A DNA stretch of 64,000 bases, from assembly GCF_025717605.1 (NCBI RefSeq), contig NZ_JAJIRQ010000002.1:391884-455883 (forward strand), read 5' to 3'. The notes under the pieces are model-generated. The model saw nothing but the letters and a program-made list of their open reading frames with translations, ran no database searches and was not told where the DNA came from. The position numbers and the translations under genes were made by a program. Origin of the DNA: Paucibacter sp. TC2R-5. GTDB taxonomy: Bacteria > Pseudomonadota > Gammaproteobacteria > Burkholderiales > Burkholderiaceae_C. Below, piece after piece: positions 10,238 through 20,291 of the stretch. How positions within the stretch are numbered: the stretch's first letter is position 1; each line of letters begins with the position of its first letter.

Positions 10238-11065
10238 CTAAGGCGTAGCGGCTTGGCAGTTCGCCGGCCGCACTTTCTTGAAGCGGCAGTCAAGCTCGAT
10301 CAAAAAGTCGCGCGAACTGCCGTAGTCGACGGCGTAGCGATCGATGATGGCCTCGGCTTGGCCATTCTGGTAGATCTCCTTGATGCCACGCTCAAACTGG
10401 TCGCGCAAGGCCTCGCTGCGAAATGCGAACCAGTATTTATTGCCCGCACTGAACAAGTCGTGAAAGGCAAAGTCGTTCAACACCGCCTGCTTGTCGCGAC
10501 GGGCCTTGTCATGCAGGAGCCAAAAGCGAAAGATGTCCGGTTGCGACACGATCACATCGGCCCGGTCCAGGCTCAGCATCGCCGTCGGCAGATGGCCCGC
10601 AACTTCGATGTAGTCCTTGTTGGCGGCCGCCATCGCGGCAAACTCAGGCCCCAGAAAACGCTTGGCATTCTGGAATGTCACGACGCGCAGCTTGGTCATG
10701 GCTTCAATGCCATCTAGGCGAGGGAATTTGGCCTTCAAGGTGATGGCTTGATTTCCAAACGTCGTGACCGGCCAATGTGAGAGCACGCCGGGCTGGCCGC
10801 TATTGGGCTTAGCGCTGGTATAGATGTCGATCCGGCCCAATTCAAACTCGCGCACCAAGCGCAGCGGCGGCATGTATTGAAAGCTACTGGCCACGGACTC
10901 GGCCGCGAAGGCGGCGCGCAGCAAGTCCACCAGCAGGCCAGAGTCCTGCACAGGCAAAGTGAAGGGTTGAATGGAACTGGTCACGCCGATGCGTACGGAC
11001 GAGCCGCCGGCACTGCAGTTCAGAGCAGACAGACAAAGCGCAAATCCGATCAAGTACCTTTGCAC
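10238..11065 (-). CDS. Periplasmic solute-binding-like protein (amino-acid ABC type)
   Basis: A 275-residue protein with a signal peptide (residues 1-20) and a type 2 periplasmic binding fold resembling family 3 amino-acid binding proteins. A central hinge region (LGRIDIYTSAKPN) and a GIKEIYQNGQAEAIIDRY tail are typical. No permease or ATPase gene is adjacent, so it may serve an unlinked transporter or act as a sensor protein. The start is a GTG with AGGGG about eight bases upstream; no ATG fits. It converges on the small eRF1-like gene and diverges from recG. Confidence 0.75.
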   Translation of the reverse strand: MQRYLIGFALCLSALNCSAGGSSVRIGVTSSIQPFTLPVQDSGLLVDLLRAAFAAESVASSFQYMPPLRLVREFELGRIDIYTSAKPNSGQPGVLSHWPVTTFGNQAITLKAKFPRLDGIEAMTKLRVVTFQNAKRFLGPEFAAMAAANKDYIEVAGHLPTAMLSLDRADVIVSQPDIFRFWLLHDKARRDKQAVLNDFAFHDLFSAGNKYWFAFRSEALRDQFERGIKEIYQNGQAEAIIDRYAVDYGSSRDFLIELDCRFKKVRPANCQAATP

Positions 11066-11151
11066 CGGGTGCCCCTATCGATGAATATGGCTTACCGCCA
11101 TGGTAGCCAGTTTTCGAGCAGCAAGAAGTCCATCACCCAAGCCAAGGCAGA

Positions 11152-13239
11152 ATGCCGCCCATGCCCGAGGCCGATAGAAAAGAATCCAGCAGCGCCACCA
11201 ACAAGCCCAAGTCCGCGCCGCAAAAGGCGATGGAGAAGCTCGGCCTGCTGCGCGACATCGACCTGGCCCTGCATCTCCCGATGCGCTATGAAGATGAGAC
11301 CCGCATCACCCCGATTGCCGAGGCGCAAGGGCATGAAGGCGAGCCGGTGCAGTGCGAGGGTGAGGTGCTGGAGTGCCGGATCGAGACGCGCGGCCGGCGC
11401 GTCTTGTTGGTCAAGCTGGCAGACGACAGCGGTGCGGAGCTGCTTTTGCGCTTCATCCATTTCTACCCATCGCATCAGAAGACCATGGCCGTGGGCGCTC
11501 GCATCCGCGTGCGTGGCGAGTTACGCCACGGCTTCTTTGGACGCGAGATGGTGCACCCAAGCTTCAAGGCGGTCGTAGAAGGTGCAGCCTTGGCCACGGC
11601 GCTGACGCCGGTCTACCCGGCCAGCAACGGCCTGCCGCAAGCCTATCTGCGCCGCGCGGTCGCCTCGGGCCTGAGTCGTGCCGATCTGAACGAGCTGCTG
11701 CCCGCAGGCGTGGTGCCGCCCACCCTGCCCGCGCTGCGCGACGCTTTGAACTTCTTGCACCACCCGCCGCCGCAAGCGCGGCTGATGACGCTGGAAGATC
11801 ACAGCCACCCGGCCTGGCAGCGCCTCAAGTTCGAAGAGTTGCTGGCCCAGCAGATCAGCCAGATGCAGGCGCAGCGCGAGCGGGCGTTATTGAAAGCACC
11901 GGCCCTCAAAGCCAAACGCGCCGGCATGCATGAGCAGTTGCTGGCGGTGCTGCCCTTCGGCCTGACCGGCGCGCAGCAGCGGGTCGGCGAAGAGATCGCG
12001 CAAGACCTGGCCCTGGCGCAACCGATGCACCGGCTCTTGCAGGGCGACGTTGGGTCCGGCAAGACGGTGGTGGCTGCGCTGGCAGCGGCCGTCGCCATCG
12101 ACGCGGGCTGGCAATGCGCGCTGATGGCGCCGACCGAAATCCTGGCCGAGCAGCATTTCAAAAAGCTGGTCGGCTGGCTGGAGCCGTTGGGGCTCAAAGT
12201 CGCTTGGCTGACCGGCAGCGTCAAGGGCAAGGCGAGGCAGAAGATGCTGGATGCGGCAGCTGATGGCTCTGCACAACTGGTGATAGGCACACATGCGGTG
12301 ATCGAGGAAAAGGTGAAGTTCGCCAAGCTGGGCCTGGCCATCATCGACGAGCAACATCGCTTCGGCGTCGCGCAGCGCCTGGCGCTGCGCAAGAAGCTCG
12401 CTTCAATGGACTTGGAGCCGCATCTCTTGATGATGAGCGCCACGCCGATTCCGCGCACGCTGGCGATGACCTATTTCGCCGACCTGGCGGTATCCACCAT
12501 CGACGAGCTGCCGCCGGGCCGCACACCGATCGTCACCAAGGTGTTCGCCGACAGCAAGCGCTTCAATGTGATCGAGAAGATCCGCGATGAGGTCGCCAAC
12601 AAGGCCGCGCAGGTCTATTGGGTCTGTCCGCTGATTGAGGAATCAGAGACCTTGGACCTGAACAATGCGACCGAGACGCACGCCGAGCTTTCCGCTGCAT
12701 TAGACGGTTACGTGGTCGGCCTGCTGCATGGCCGCATGACGCCCGCCGACAAGGCGGCGGTGATGGCCGAGTTCACGGCTGGGCGCATCAGCGTGCTGGT
12801 GGCAACGACGGTGATCGAAGTCGGCGTCGATGTGCCCAACGCCAGCCTGATGGTGATCGAACATGCCGAACGCTTTGGCCTCAGCCAGCTGCACCAGCTG
12901 CGCGGCAGAGTCGGGCGCGGCGCGGTCGCGAGTGTTTGCGTGCTGCTCTATACCGGGCCTTTGTCCGACACCGGCAAATCGCGCCTGAAGGCAATGGCCG
13001 AAACCAATGACGGCTTCGAGATCGCAAGGCGCGATCTCGATATTCGAGGCCCCGGCGAGTTCATGGGCGCACGCCAAAGCGGCGCCGAGCTCTTGCGCTT
13101 TGCCGACCTGCAGGAAGACTCGGTGCTGCTGCAAGCTGCGCGCCGCTTGGCACCGCAGTTATTGGACAAGCACCCGCAGGCGGCCAGGCGGCAAGTTGAG
13201 CGGTGGTTAGGATCAAAAGCCGAGTTCTTAAAGGCCTGA
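11152..13239 (+). CDS. recG: ATP-dependent DNA helicase RecG
   Basis: RecG reverses stalled replication forks and migrates Holliday junctions. The 695-residue length is standard. An N-terminal OB wedge domain (about 60-150) is followed by superfamily 2 helicase motifs: Walker A in QGDVGSGKT, the DEAH variant IIDEQHRFG, motif III in MSATPIPRT, and motifs V-VI in TTVIEVGVDVPNA and QLRGRVGRG. The conserved C-terminal RDLDIRGPGEF region is also present. The ATG at 11152 is preceded by AAGG; an ATG three codons downstream is an alternative. The gene stands alone between divergent and convergent neighbours. Confidence 0.97.
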   Translation: MPPMPEADRKESSSATNKPKSAPQKAMEKLGLLRDIDLALHLPMRYEDETRITPIAEAQGHEGEPVQCEGEVLECRIETRGRRVLLVKLADDSGAELLLRFIHFYPSHQKTMAVGARIRVRGELRHGFFGREMVHPSFKAVVEGAALATALTPVYPASNGLPQAYLRRAVASGLSRADLNELLPAGVVPPTLPALRDALNFLHHPPPQARLMTLEDHSHPAWQRLKFEELLAQQISQMQAQRERALLKAPALKAKRAGMHEQLLAVLPFGLTGAQQRVGEEIAQDLALAQPMHRLLQGDVGSGKTVVAALAAAVAIDAGWQCALMAPTEILAEQHFKKLVGWLEPLGLKVAWLTGSVKGKARQKMLDAAADGSAQLVIGTHAVIEEKVKFAKLGLAIIDEQHRFGVAQRLALRKKLASMDLEPHLLMMSATPIPRTLAMTYFADLAVSTIDELPPGRTPIVTKVFADSKRFNVIEKIRDEVANKAAQVYWVCPLIEESETLDLNNATETHAELSAALDGYVVGLLHGRMTPADKAAVMAEFTAGRISVLVATTVIEVGVDVPNASLMVIEHAERFGLSQLHQLRGRVGRGAVASVCVLLYTGPLSDTGKSRLKAMAETNDGFEIARRDLDIRGPGEFMGARQSGAELLRFADLQEDSVLLQAARRLAPQLLDKHPQAARRQVERWLGSKAEFLKA

Positions 13240-13267
13240 GCCGGACAGCCGGCAAGGCCTGCGGCTT

Positions 13268-13295
13268 GACGCTGCCTGCGAAGGCGTGCAGCGTC
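13268..13295. other. Hairpin between convergent recG and the U32 gene
   Basis: GACGCTGC and GCAGCGTC form a perfect eight-pair stem around a 12-base loop in the 83-base gap between two converging genes. There is no T-run on either side, so it is only a candidate bidirectional terminator or transcript-end structure. Confidence 0.4.
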
Positions 13296-13322
13296 CTCGC
13301 ACCACGCGGGCTGCCAGCCTGA

Positions 13323-14684
13323 CTAAGCCAGCAGCCGTGCGATCAAGGCGCCCTGGTAGCGTGCCTCCAGCGGTATAGCCACCGTCACGCCATTGCCGGC
13401 GGCTTCTTTGACAGACTCGCCGGACTTTCCACGCATTTCGGTCAGCTCAAGTATCTCGTTACCGCTGGGATGAATGATCTCCAGGCGGTCGCCGACCTCG
13501 AAGCGGTTCTTGACCTCGATATCGGCCCAACCCTGCGCGTCAATGCTGCGCACCTCGCCCACGTATTGGCTGCGCCGCGCCTTGGAGTGCCCGTCCAGAT
13601 AGTTCTGCGTGTCCTGGCTGCGGTGGCGCTGGTAGAAGCCGCTGGTGTAGCCACGGTTGGACAGGCCATCCAGCTCGGCCAACAGCGTTGGATCGAAGCT
13701 GCGGCCGGCCACCGCATCATCGATCGCACGCCGATAGACCTGCGCCGCACGCGAGACGTAATAGCGGCTCTTGGTGCGGCCCTCGATCTTGAGCGAATCG
13801 ACGCCGGTCTCGACCAGGCGCTGCACATGCTCGACCGCGCGCAGATCCTTGGAGTTCATGATGTAGGTGCCATGCTCGTCCTCCTGGATCGGCATCAACT
13901 CGCCGGGACGCTGCGATTCTTCGATCAGATAGGTCTGGTCGGCCAGCGGGTGGCGCTCGCCCCCACCGGCGGCGGCAAAATCTTGGTCGGCTTGCTGCAC
14001 CGCTTTGTGAAAGTCGAACTTGATCGCTTGCGCTTGACCAGCCTCGTCTTCAAACGCGTCGCCTAGCTTGTAATCCCAGCGGCAGGCGTTGGTGCAGGTG
14101 CCCTGGTTGGCATCGCGGTGGTTGAAATAGCCCGACAGCAGGCAGCGGCCCGAGTAGGCGATGCACAGCGCGCCATGCACAAACACCTCGAGCTCCATGT
14201 CCGGGCATTCCTGGCGAATCTGCGCCACCTCGTCCAGGCTCAACTCACGCGAGAGAATCACCCGCTTCAGGCCCTGCTTTTGCCAGAACTTGACGCCGGC
14301 GAAGTTGACCGTATTGGCCTGCACCGACAAGTGGATGGGTAGATCCGGCCAGCGCTCGCGCACCATCATGATCAGGCCGGGGTCGGCCATGATCAGCGCG
14401 TCGGGTTTCATCTCGACGACCGGCGCCATATCGGCCAGATAGCGCTTGAGTTTGTCGTTATGAGGCAGGATGTTGCTGGCGACGAGGAACTTCTTGCCGC
14501 GTGCATGGGCCTCGGCGATGCCGGCTCTCAGGTTCTCCAGCTTGAAGTCGTTGTTGCGGGCACGCAGCGAGTAACGCGGTTGGCCCGCGTAGACGGCGTC
14601 GGCGCCGAAGTCAAAGGCCGCACGCATGCGGTCGAGGTCACCGGCCGGCAGCAGCAGCTCCGGGGATTTGATAGATTGCGCCAT
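13323..14684 (-). CDS. trhP: Peptidase U32-family tRNA hydroxylation protein (YegQ/TrhP-like)
   Basis: The product is 453 residues, the same length as E. coli YegQ, renamed TrhP, which works in prephenate-dependent 5-hydroxylation of uridine 34 in tRNA. It carries the U32 signature ELEVFVHGALCIAYSGRC, with further Cys residues in GTCTNACRW. A C-terminal accessory domain (about 360-450) follows. The ATG at 14684, giving MAQSIKSPELLLPAGDLD, matches the family start; longer in-frame extensions lack similarity. A protease role is unlikely despite the family name. The gene is preceded by a 145-base gap that probably holds its promoter. Confidence 0.9.
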   Translation of the reverse strand: MAQSIKSPELLLPAGDLDRMRAAFDFGADAVYAGQPRYSLRARNNDFKLENLRAGIAEAHARGKKFLVASNILPHNDKLKRYLADMAPVVEMKPDALIMADPGLIMMVRERWPDLPIHLSVQANTVNFAGVKFWQKQGLKRVILSRELSLDEVAQIRQECPDMELEVFVHGALCIAYSGRCLLSGYFNHRDANQGTCTNACRWDYKLGDAFEDEAGQAQAIKFDFHKAVQQADQDFAAAGGGERHPLADQTYLIEESQRPGELMPIQEDEHGTYIMNSKDLRAVEHVQRLVETGVDSLKIEGRTKSRYYVSRAAQVYRRAIDDAVAGRSFDPTLLAELDGLSNRGYTSGFYQRHRSQDTQNYLDGHSKARRSQYVGEVRSIDAQGWADIEVKNRFEVGDRLEIIHPSGNEILELTEMRGKSGESVKEAAGNGVTVAIPLEARYQGALIARLLA

Positions 14685-14829
14685 AGTCAGACAAAGCCCG
14701 GGCTGCCCCAAAAAGCCAAGGAATAGCCGGGCGACAAAATGAAATTTCGAACCGCGCAGTCTATGCAAGCTGCGGTCAATCTGGCTTGCGACAGGTCAAG
14801 CTTGCTGAAGTGCTCGCGGGCCTATTTGC

Positions 14830-16086
14830 CTAGTTGCAGCCTACAAAAGACGGCGCGCCGAGCACATAGCCATCGCTGAGCGTGCGCAAGAAGCACTCCA
14901 GATCAGCCAACTCCTGCGCACTCAAGCGCCGAGCTTGCGCACCAAAAGGTGCGACTTGATTGATATTGCCCTGCAGCGACTGCGGCAAATCGTCATAGAG
15001 CACGGTCTGCCCATCGGCACTGCTGTACCAGCGTGCCGGCTCACGATCGCGCGTGTTGTAGAAGTCCAGCACCTGGGCCAGGCTGCTCATTACACCGTTG
15101 TGAAAGAACACTTTGCGCTCAGCGACATTGCGCAGCCCCGGGGTGCGAAAGAAGCCGCACAGCTCGGTGCGCCCGGCCAGGTCCGTGCGACTCGGGCCAC
15201 ACAAACCGAGATCCCGAAAGTTCGGATCCTGATTCACCGACAGCTTGGTATTGCGCGGCACTGCAAGCGCGGCATAGCCAAAGTTGGTGAACAGCGGTGG
15301 CTGACCGCTGCTGCTGAGGTCGGGCGAATGGCAGCTTGCGCAATTGGCGCTTTGCTTGTCGGAGAAGACCATCAGGCCGCGCCCCTCGGGCAGGCTGAAC
15401 CGAACCTTGCCGGCCAGGACAAAGTCCGACTTGCTGTCATAGGGATGAAACCGGGTGTCCTCGACTTGCAGCGCTTGCAAAGCCTCGCTGGCCTGGGTGA
15501 CCAAGGTGCTGTCGTCCGCCGCCGGTGTTGCAAAGGCCGTCAGGAATTGACTGGCGTAGGCGGCGCCGCGCAGCCTGCGCGCCAAGTCGGCCACCGAGCC
15601 GTTGTCCATCTCACGCGGATTGAACCAGGGCAGGAACGCCTGGGCGGCAAGGCTGTCGGCGCGCCCATCGGCCATCAGCCCACCGCGCAGATCTTCGACT
15701 TTGCTTGCCGGTGTGCCATTGAAGCCGCCCAGCCGCTCCAGATAGCGCAGCGAGGGCGCGGCGCGCAGGCCGGCTTGATTCGACTGGCTACCGCCTATTT
15801 GAACCGCCAGGGCATTCGGCGGTCCATGCGCGAAAGCAGGGTCATGGCAGCTGGCACAGGACAGGCGGCCCGATCCGCTGAGGCTTTGATCTAGAAAAAT
15901 CTTCTCACCTAACTGCGCTTTCGCACTCATCGCGGCCGGTCCGGGCGGAGGTGCAGTTGCTGGAGATGCCGTGGCCGACTCCGTCGCACCGCCCGAACCA
16001 CCACCGCAAGCGGATAGCGCCATGGCAAGCATAATTCCGATATAAAGCGGTATGTGAGCGAAGCTACTCTTGATCTGGATGTCCAT
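14830..16086 (-). CDS. Di-haem cytochrome c peroxidase/MauG-family lipoprotein
   Basis: A 418-residue protein with two CxxCH haem c sites, CASCH at 77-81 and CASCH at 249-253. That is the layout of bacterial di-haem peroxidases and MauG. The N-terminus is a lipoprotein signal with lipobox LSAC at 24-27, followed by a low-complexity Gly/Ala/Pro linker, so it is expected to be anchored in the envelope facing the periplasm. Likely activities are hydrogen peroxide reduction or oxidation of a protein or organic partner; the partner is not encoded nearby. It is the last gene of the minus-strand block that starts at panB. Confidence 0.88.
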   Translation of the reverse strand: MDIQIKSSFAHIPLYIGIMLAMALSACGGGSGGATESATASPATAPPPGPAAMSAKAQLGEKIFLDQSLSGSGRLSCASCHDPAFAHGPPNALAVQIGGSQSNQAGLRAAPSLRYLERLGGFNGTPASKVEDLRGGLMADGRADSLAAQAFLPWFNPREMDNGSVADLARRLRGAAYASQFLTAFATPAADDSTLVTQASEALQALQVEDTRFHPYDSKSDFVLAGKVRFSLPEGRGLMVFSDKQSANCASCHSPDLSSSGQPPLFTNFGYAALAVPRNTKLSVNQDPNFRDLGLCGPSRTDLAGRTELCGFFRTPGLRNVAERKVFFHNGVMSSLAQVLDFYNTRDREPARWYSSADGQTVLYDDLPQSLQGNINQVAPFGAQARRLSAQELADLECFLRTLSDGYVLGAPSFVGCN

Positions 16087-16121
16087 GGGCGCGGATTTTG
16101 CAGCAGGCCTCGGCGTGCTGT

Positions 16122-16751
16122 CTAGAGCTCAATGCAGGCATTGGGCGCGAGGCCCAGATCCTCATGACTGACCACCAGCAAAAGCCTTTTTTCACCTGAA
16201 TTGGCCGCTTCGCCGAGCACGCCGCGCAAATGCGCCAGCGAGACCGCATCGAGCGCATTCAAAGGTTCATCCAAGAGCAGCAGCGGCGTTTGCAAGGCCA
16301 GCGCCGCCGCCAAAGCGGCCTTGTGCTGCGTGCCGGTGGAGAGCGTGCGCAGCGGCTGATTGAGAAAGGGCTGCAGACCAAAGCCCTCGATGTGCGCTTG
16401 CCAACTGGCCCTGTCTGCATCTGGGTAGAGCCTGCTCAGAAAGCCAAAGCGCTCTGCAGGGCTGAGATGCTCGAATGGCGGCGGCTCGGCGCCGACGAAG
16501 CTGACCATGCGGCGGTACTGCAGCGGTTGGCGCAGCAGGTCTACACCGGCAAGACAGACGCTGCCATATTGCGGCTGCAGCATGCCGGCCAAAAGCTTGA
16601 GCCGGGTTGACTTGCCGCTGCCGTTGGGCCCGCGCAGCCAGACCAGACCGGGCTCAAAGGTCTGGCTCCATAGGTCGACCACGCGCCTGGCGCTATTGCT
16701 ATAGGCATAACTGAGCGCTTCGGTGTGCAAAAAGGCAGGGATGTTCGGCAT
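16122..16751 (-). CDS. ABC transporter ATP-binding protein, CcmA-like
   Basis: A compact 209-residue ABC ATPase. Walker A is GPNGSGKST, Walker B is LLLLDEP and the switch His is in VVSHEDLG. The signature motif is LSTGT rather than LSGGQ, as in haem-exporter CcmA and related short ATPases. The membrane-protein gene 18 bases upstream on the same strand is the likely permease partner. No ccm genes are nearby, so a cytochrome c role is not supported by context. The cyt c peroxidase gene follows 36 bases downstream. Confidence 0.85.
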   Translation of the reverse strand: MPNIPAFLHTEALSYAYSNSARRVVDLWSQTFEPGLVWLRGPNGSGKSTRLKLLAGMLQPQYGSVCLAGVDLLRQPLQYRRMVSFVGAEPPPFEHLSPAERFGFLSRLYPDADRASWQAHIEGFGLQPFLNQPLRTLSTGTQHKAALAAALALQTPLLLLDEPLNALDAVSLAHLRGVLGEAANSGEKRLLLVVSHEDLGLAPNACIEL

Positions 16752-16769
16752 TGTTATTTGTGATCTTGA

Positions 16770-17849
16770 TCAAGAGCTCAGCAGCGCTTCGCTGGCCAGC
16801 GCAACCCAAAGCGCCCAAGCCAAAAGCCAGCGCCCGGCGCGCGCCTCGGCGCTATCGCCCTGTTTGGCCATCATCGGCAAGGCCGGCGCCAACAACCCAT
16901 AGACCATGAACGAAGGTGCGGCCAAGGGTGCGAGCCGCCACGGGCCCAGCAAGAGCATCGCCGCCATGAAGCCCCAAGCCAATATGCTCGGCGCCAAGGC
17001 CAGCAGCAAAAGTCGGCGCGGCCAAAAGCCGGCGGCAAGCGGCAAGGCCTGCGATGCAGCAATCAGCGGCGCATAGCAGCGCGTGGCTTGGGCATGCAGG
17101 CGCGCACTCAGCCCCATGACCAGCAAGGTGTGGGCCGCCAGCACCCACGAAGCCTGCGCCGGCCAGATCAGCGCAGCCATGAGATTTGCGCCGAGCAGCA
17201 AACAGGATAGGGCCCATAAATGCAAAACCGGCCGGGCGGGGCCGCGCCACAGGGCCAAGCCCAGTAGCGGCCAGTGCACGCCAAACAGGCGATACAAACC
17301 AGAAGCAAGGCGGCGGCCAGAGCCGCTTGTGCCCTGCGGCCTAGCTGCCGACTGCGCCACACCCTGCGGCAGGCGTCTGCCCTGCATCAGCAGCGCCGCC
17401 GCGCCTGCGGCCAGCGCGAGCGACAGGCCGAAATAGACCATCGCTCTTGGCCACAAACCCCTCATCCAAGCGGGGTCGGCATGCTGCCAGGCCGCCATTG
17501 AGATCAGGTTGAGCAGGGCCAGCGGCAGCAAGGCCAGGCCGATCACGGCCAGATCGGCGCGCAGCAATTCGATACGCCGCAATGGCAGCGCGCGCTCGGC
17601 ATCCAGCCAATGGGCAGGGAGCAGTTGCTCGCGCAAACCCCAGCACAGCAACAGGCCCGGCAGCGCGTGCAGCACCACGGCCCCCAGCGCCAGCGGCCAA
17701 GGCTGTTCGCTGGCCCAGAACAGCGGCAGCGCGGGCCAGCCGATCAGCGTCGCAAAGAATTGCCCCAAGACGGCCGCCACCACCGCGATGAAGGCGGCCC
17801 AGCGACGCAACAAGGCCTTCAACTCGGCCGCACTCCAGCGCAGCCGCAT
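16770..17849 (-). CDS. Polytopic membrane protein, probable partner of the adjacent ABC ATPase
   Basis: About 359 residues and strongly hydrophobic, with roughly eight to ten predicted membrane segments rich in Leu and Ala, for example in FIAVVAAVLGQFFATLIGW and LALGAVVLHALPGLLLC. No permease family is recognised by motif. The gene directly precedes the ATP-binding gene, so it is probably the transmembrane subunit of a small export-type ABC system. The ATG at 17849 is my choice. The frame extends upstream to a TTG that overlaps the preceding cyclophilin gene, and no convincing ribosome site decides between them. Confidence 0.7.
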   Translation of the reverse strand: MRLRWSAAELKALLRRWAAFIAVVAAVLGQFFATLIGWPALPLFWASEQPWPLALGAVVLHALPGLLLCWGLREQLLPAHWLDAERALPLRRIELLRADLAVIGLALLPLALLNLISMAAWQHADPAWMRGLWPRAMVYFGLSLALAAGAAALLMQGRRLPQGVAQSAARPQGTSGSGRRLASGLYRLFGVHWPLLGLALWRGPARPVLHLWALSCLLLGANLMAALIWPAQASWVLAAHTLLVMGLSARLHAQATRCYAPLIAASQALPLAAGFWPRRLLLLALAPSILAWGFMAAMLLLGPWRLAPLAAPSFMVYGLLAPALPMMAKQGDSAEARAGRWLLAWALWVALASEALLSS

Positions 17850-17881
17850 TTGCAGCAGACTGCAAGAGACTGCCCCCGCGG

Positions 17882-18559
17882 CTATTTCAGACGTTGCACC
17901 CAATAGATCAAGACCTCTTGCCTTGGCCGCAGGTCGGCATCGCTGTAAACATAGACGGGCACTGCATTGATCGCCTCCACGGTGGCCATGCCGGAAATCA
18001 CCCGGCCGAAGACCGCATAACCCGGTTTTGCGGCGGACTGATAGTCCAGCTCCTTATTGTCCTTCACGTTGATGAAGAACTGGTTGGTGGCGCTGTTGGG
18101 ATCGCTGCGGCGAGCCATCGCGATGGTGCCGGGCAGGTTGTACTCGCGCGATTCCAGCGGTATGGGCGCATAGGCGGGCGGACGCTCGACCATGCCGCTG
18201 GTGTAGCCGCCGCCCTGGATGACGAAGTCGCGGTCCACCTGATGGAACAAGGTGTTCTTGTAAGCGCCGTCGGCCACATAGCGCAGGAAGTTATTGACCG
18301 TATTGGGGACGGTGTCCGAATAAAGCTCGAAGACGATCTCGCCGCTGCTGGTCAACATGCAGACGGTCGGCAAGCTGCTGAGCGCGGACTTGATCAAGCC
18401 CTCGTTGCTGCAGCTATAGGTATTCGGATAGGGGTAAGGGTTGGGTGTGGGAACGGGCAGCGGCGGCGGCCGGTAGCCATCGTCGGGGCTGCCACCACCA
18501 CAGGCCGTTAGGAGAACCACCGCTGCGACCATGGCCGCGCGCAAAGCAAAAAAGCGCAT
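17882..18559 (-). CDS. Secreted lipoprotein peptidyl-prolyl isomerase (cyclophilin type), copy 1
   Basis: A 225-residue protein with a lipoprotein signal peptide (lipobox LTAC, Cys20), a Pro-rich spacer (about 25-48), and a cyclophilin domain from about 60 to the end. Cyclophilin marks include NTLFHQVDRDFVIQGGGY, GTIAMARRSDPNSATNQFFI and GYAVFGRVISGM. It catalyses cis-trans isomerisation of Xaa-Pro bonds in the periplasm. A close paralogue lies 109 bases upstream on the same strand. It has only the lipoprotein anchor and no other domains. Confidence 0.9.
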   Translation of the reverse strand: MRFFALRAAMVAAVVLLTACGGGSPDDGYRPPPLPVPTPNPYPYPNTYSCSNEGLIKSALSSLPTVCMLTSSGEIVFELYSDTVPNTVNNFLRYVADGAYKNTLFHQVDRDFVIQGGGYTSGMVERPPAYAPIPLESREYNLPGTIAMARRSDPNSATNQFFINVKDNKELDYQSAAKPGYAVFGRVISGMATVEAINAVPVYVYSDADLRPRQEVLIYWVQRLK

Positions 18560-18617
18560 TGAGCTGACTCCAAAATGAGTAATGTCTCAACGCGCTCTTG
18601 CACCGGTAGTTGACGGA

Positions 18618-18641
18618 CCGAACTTTCGCTTACAAGTTCGG
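18618..18641 (-). other. Hairpin between the two cyclophilin genes
   Basis: CCGAACTT and AAGTTCGG form an eight-pair stem around an eight-base loop in the spacer after the upstream cyclophilin gene. There is no T-run. It could attenuate read-through between the paralogues or protect the first transcript's 3' end. Confidence 0.4.
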
Positions 18642-18668
18642 CCGCAACATGAATGTCAACAAATCAAA

Positions 18669-19334
18669 TCACAAAACGATGACCTCGACCTTGGTGATCG
18701 TCACATCCGTTGTCGGAACGTCGCTCGAAGTGGCCACGGCGTTGATCTGATCCACCACGTCCATACCGCTGGTCACTTTGCCGAAGACGGCGTAACCATT
18801 GGGATCTTGTGCCTTGGGATCTTGGTAGTTCAAAAATGCATTGTCCACGGCGTTGATGAAGAACTGGGCCGTGGCCGAATCAGGAACGCCGGTGCGCGCC
18901 ATGGCCAAAGTGCCGCGCTGATTGCGCAAGCCCACATTGCTTTCAAGCTTGATCGCTGCGGCGGTGCCGGTTTTCTCGGTCAGGCCCGAGGCGCCGCGCA
19001 CGAAACCGCCGCCTTGACTCATAAATCCTTTGATCACACGGTGGAACACCGTACCGTTATAGAACCCATCATTCACATACTTCAAAAAGTTGGTGGTGGT
19101 GATAGGCGCATGGGTGGCATCCAGGCCCAACTCGAACACGCCTTTACTCGTAGTGACCCGGACTTTATGGGTGAAGGTCATTGCTACTTCGGGCACCACC
19201 GCCGCTGGCGGCACAACCGGTGTGCCTGAGTCGGAACCCCCGCCACCGCAGGCGGACAACAAGGTCAGGGCGCCGAAGGCACCGCAAATAAGCAAGGGCT
19301 TAACAAGAGTTTTGAGCAAATTCATGGGCAGCAT
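18669..19334 (-). CDS. Secreted lipoprotein peptidyl-prolyl isomerase (cyclophilin type), copy 2
   Basis: A 221-residue cyclophilin with lipobox LSAC (Cys29), a short Gly/Ser/Pro spacer, and the cyclophilin domain from about 57. It shows [38 protein letters not shown] and [15 protein letters not shown]. It is a paralogue of the gene just downstream and probably sits in the same envelope compartment. An alternative ATG three codons later is possible; neither has a strong ribosome site. panC lies upstream on the same strand, with a 99-base gap. Confidence 0.9.
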   Translation of the reverse strand: MLPMNLLKTLVKPLLICGAFGALTLLSACGGGGSDSGTPVVPPAAVVPEVAMTFTHKVRVTTSKGVFELGLDATHAPITTTNFLKYVNDGFYNGTVFHRVIKGFMSQGGGFVRGASGLTEKTGTAAAIKLESNVGLRNQRGTLAMARTGVPDSATAQFFINAVDNAFLNYQDPKAQDPNGYAVFGKVTSGMDVVDQINAVATSSDVPTTDVTITKVEVIVL

Positions 19335-19433
19335 GACAAAGGAAAAAGAGAGAAATAGGCCTTGCGGAGTATCTACGCAAAGCAGGTATTTTGACCGCGC
19401 GGCGGAGTCAGGATCTGCGCCTAGCGCCCGGTC

Positions 19434-20291
<858 letters not shown>

